DNA from: Anaerolineae bacterium
GTDB lineage: Bacteria > Chloroflexota > Anaerolineae > JACIWR01
DNA length: 12,735 nucleotides
Direction: 5' to 3'
Assembly: GCA_021162125.1 (NCBI GenBank)
Contig: JAGGZG010000315.1
Coordinates: 1 to 12,735 of the forward strand
Made by a program: the position numbers and the translations under genes. Below, piece by piece: positions 12,676-12,735 of this stretch. Numbering within the stretch: position 1 is the stretch's first letter; each line of letters opens with the position of its first letter. The notes beneath the pieces were generated by a model. That model was given only the letters and a program-made list of their open reading frames with translations. It did no database searches and had not been told where the DNA came from.

Positions 12676-12735
12676 GTGGCCTCCACGATCATCGCCTGGC
12701 CGTGAGCCCCCGCTCCACAGATGGTCGCCAAGCCG
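12672..12735 (-). CDS. Thiolase (acyl-CoA acetyltransferase family), 3' end only
   Basis: Only the last 20 codons and stop are in the window, reading GLATICGAGAHGQAMIVEAT. This matches the thiolase C-terminus, where the catalytic Cys lies in a C-G-x-G-x-G loop; here it reads CGAGAHG with Ala in place of some glycines. The full enzyme would make or cleave 3-oxoacyl-CoA. The rest of the gene continues past the right edge. It overlaps the HAD gene by 4 nt, and together with the CoA-transferase family genes it suggests an acyl-CoA pathway. The alanine-for-glycine loop hints at the SCP2-like/thiolase-like branch, but 20 residues are too few to say. Confidence 0.75.
   Translation of the reverse strand, partial: GLATICGAGAHGQAMIVEAT

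Noticed and set aside
1..12735. CRISPR array or insertion sequence
   Set aside because: No regularly spaced direct repeats and no transposase-like protein were seen on either strand.

Overview
The window looks like a chromosomal segment of a moderately GC-rich bacterium. A Chloroflexota (Anaerolineae-like) origin is my inference, from the style of the membrane-anchored PpiC protein with a Pro/Thr linker and from several dispersed perfect palindromes; nothing in the window proves the taxon.

Left part (1-3030). A minus-strand tRNA-Arg(UCU) with its own terminator is transcribed divergently from the plus-strand cluster rpsF-ssb-rpsR. The two divergent promoters have matching TTGCCA -35 boxes and sit symmetrically about a perfect palindrome. 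The rpsF leader can fold into competing hairpins. A terminator-like hairpin follows rpsR, then comes a membrane-anchored PpiC-type peptidyl-prolyl isomerase, closed by a long hairpin that can terminate both strands.

Middle part (3061-5542), all minus strand. A broken DUF4139 C-terminal fragment is cut off exactly at a 33-nt palindrome. Upstream of it lies a complete long-chain acyl-CoA ligase with a 352-nt gene-free leader.

Right part (5543-12735), all minus strand. This is one tightly packed, probably co-transcribed array. In transcription order it reads: thiolase 3' end, HAD phosphatase, ABC/AAA_21-type ATPase, DUF4276 protein, CoA-transferase family alpha and beta subunits, class I/II aminotransferase, CrtI-like FAD oxidoreductase, STAS protein. 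Several junctions are 4-nt overlaps. Most genes concern acyl-CoA or amino-acid metabolism. The exception is the ATPase plus DUF4276 pair, which is lower in GC and resembles two-gene ATPase/TOPRIM defence modules such as PARIS. It is my best candidate for a little-described system here.

Other points of interest: the CoA-transferase beta subunit appears to lack the family's catalytic glutamate, and the alpha subunit's C-terminus runs through another palindrome. All four palindromes share an unusual nested symmetry, in which each arm is itself partly palindromic.
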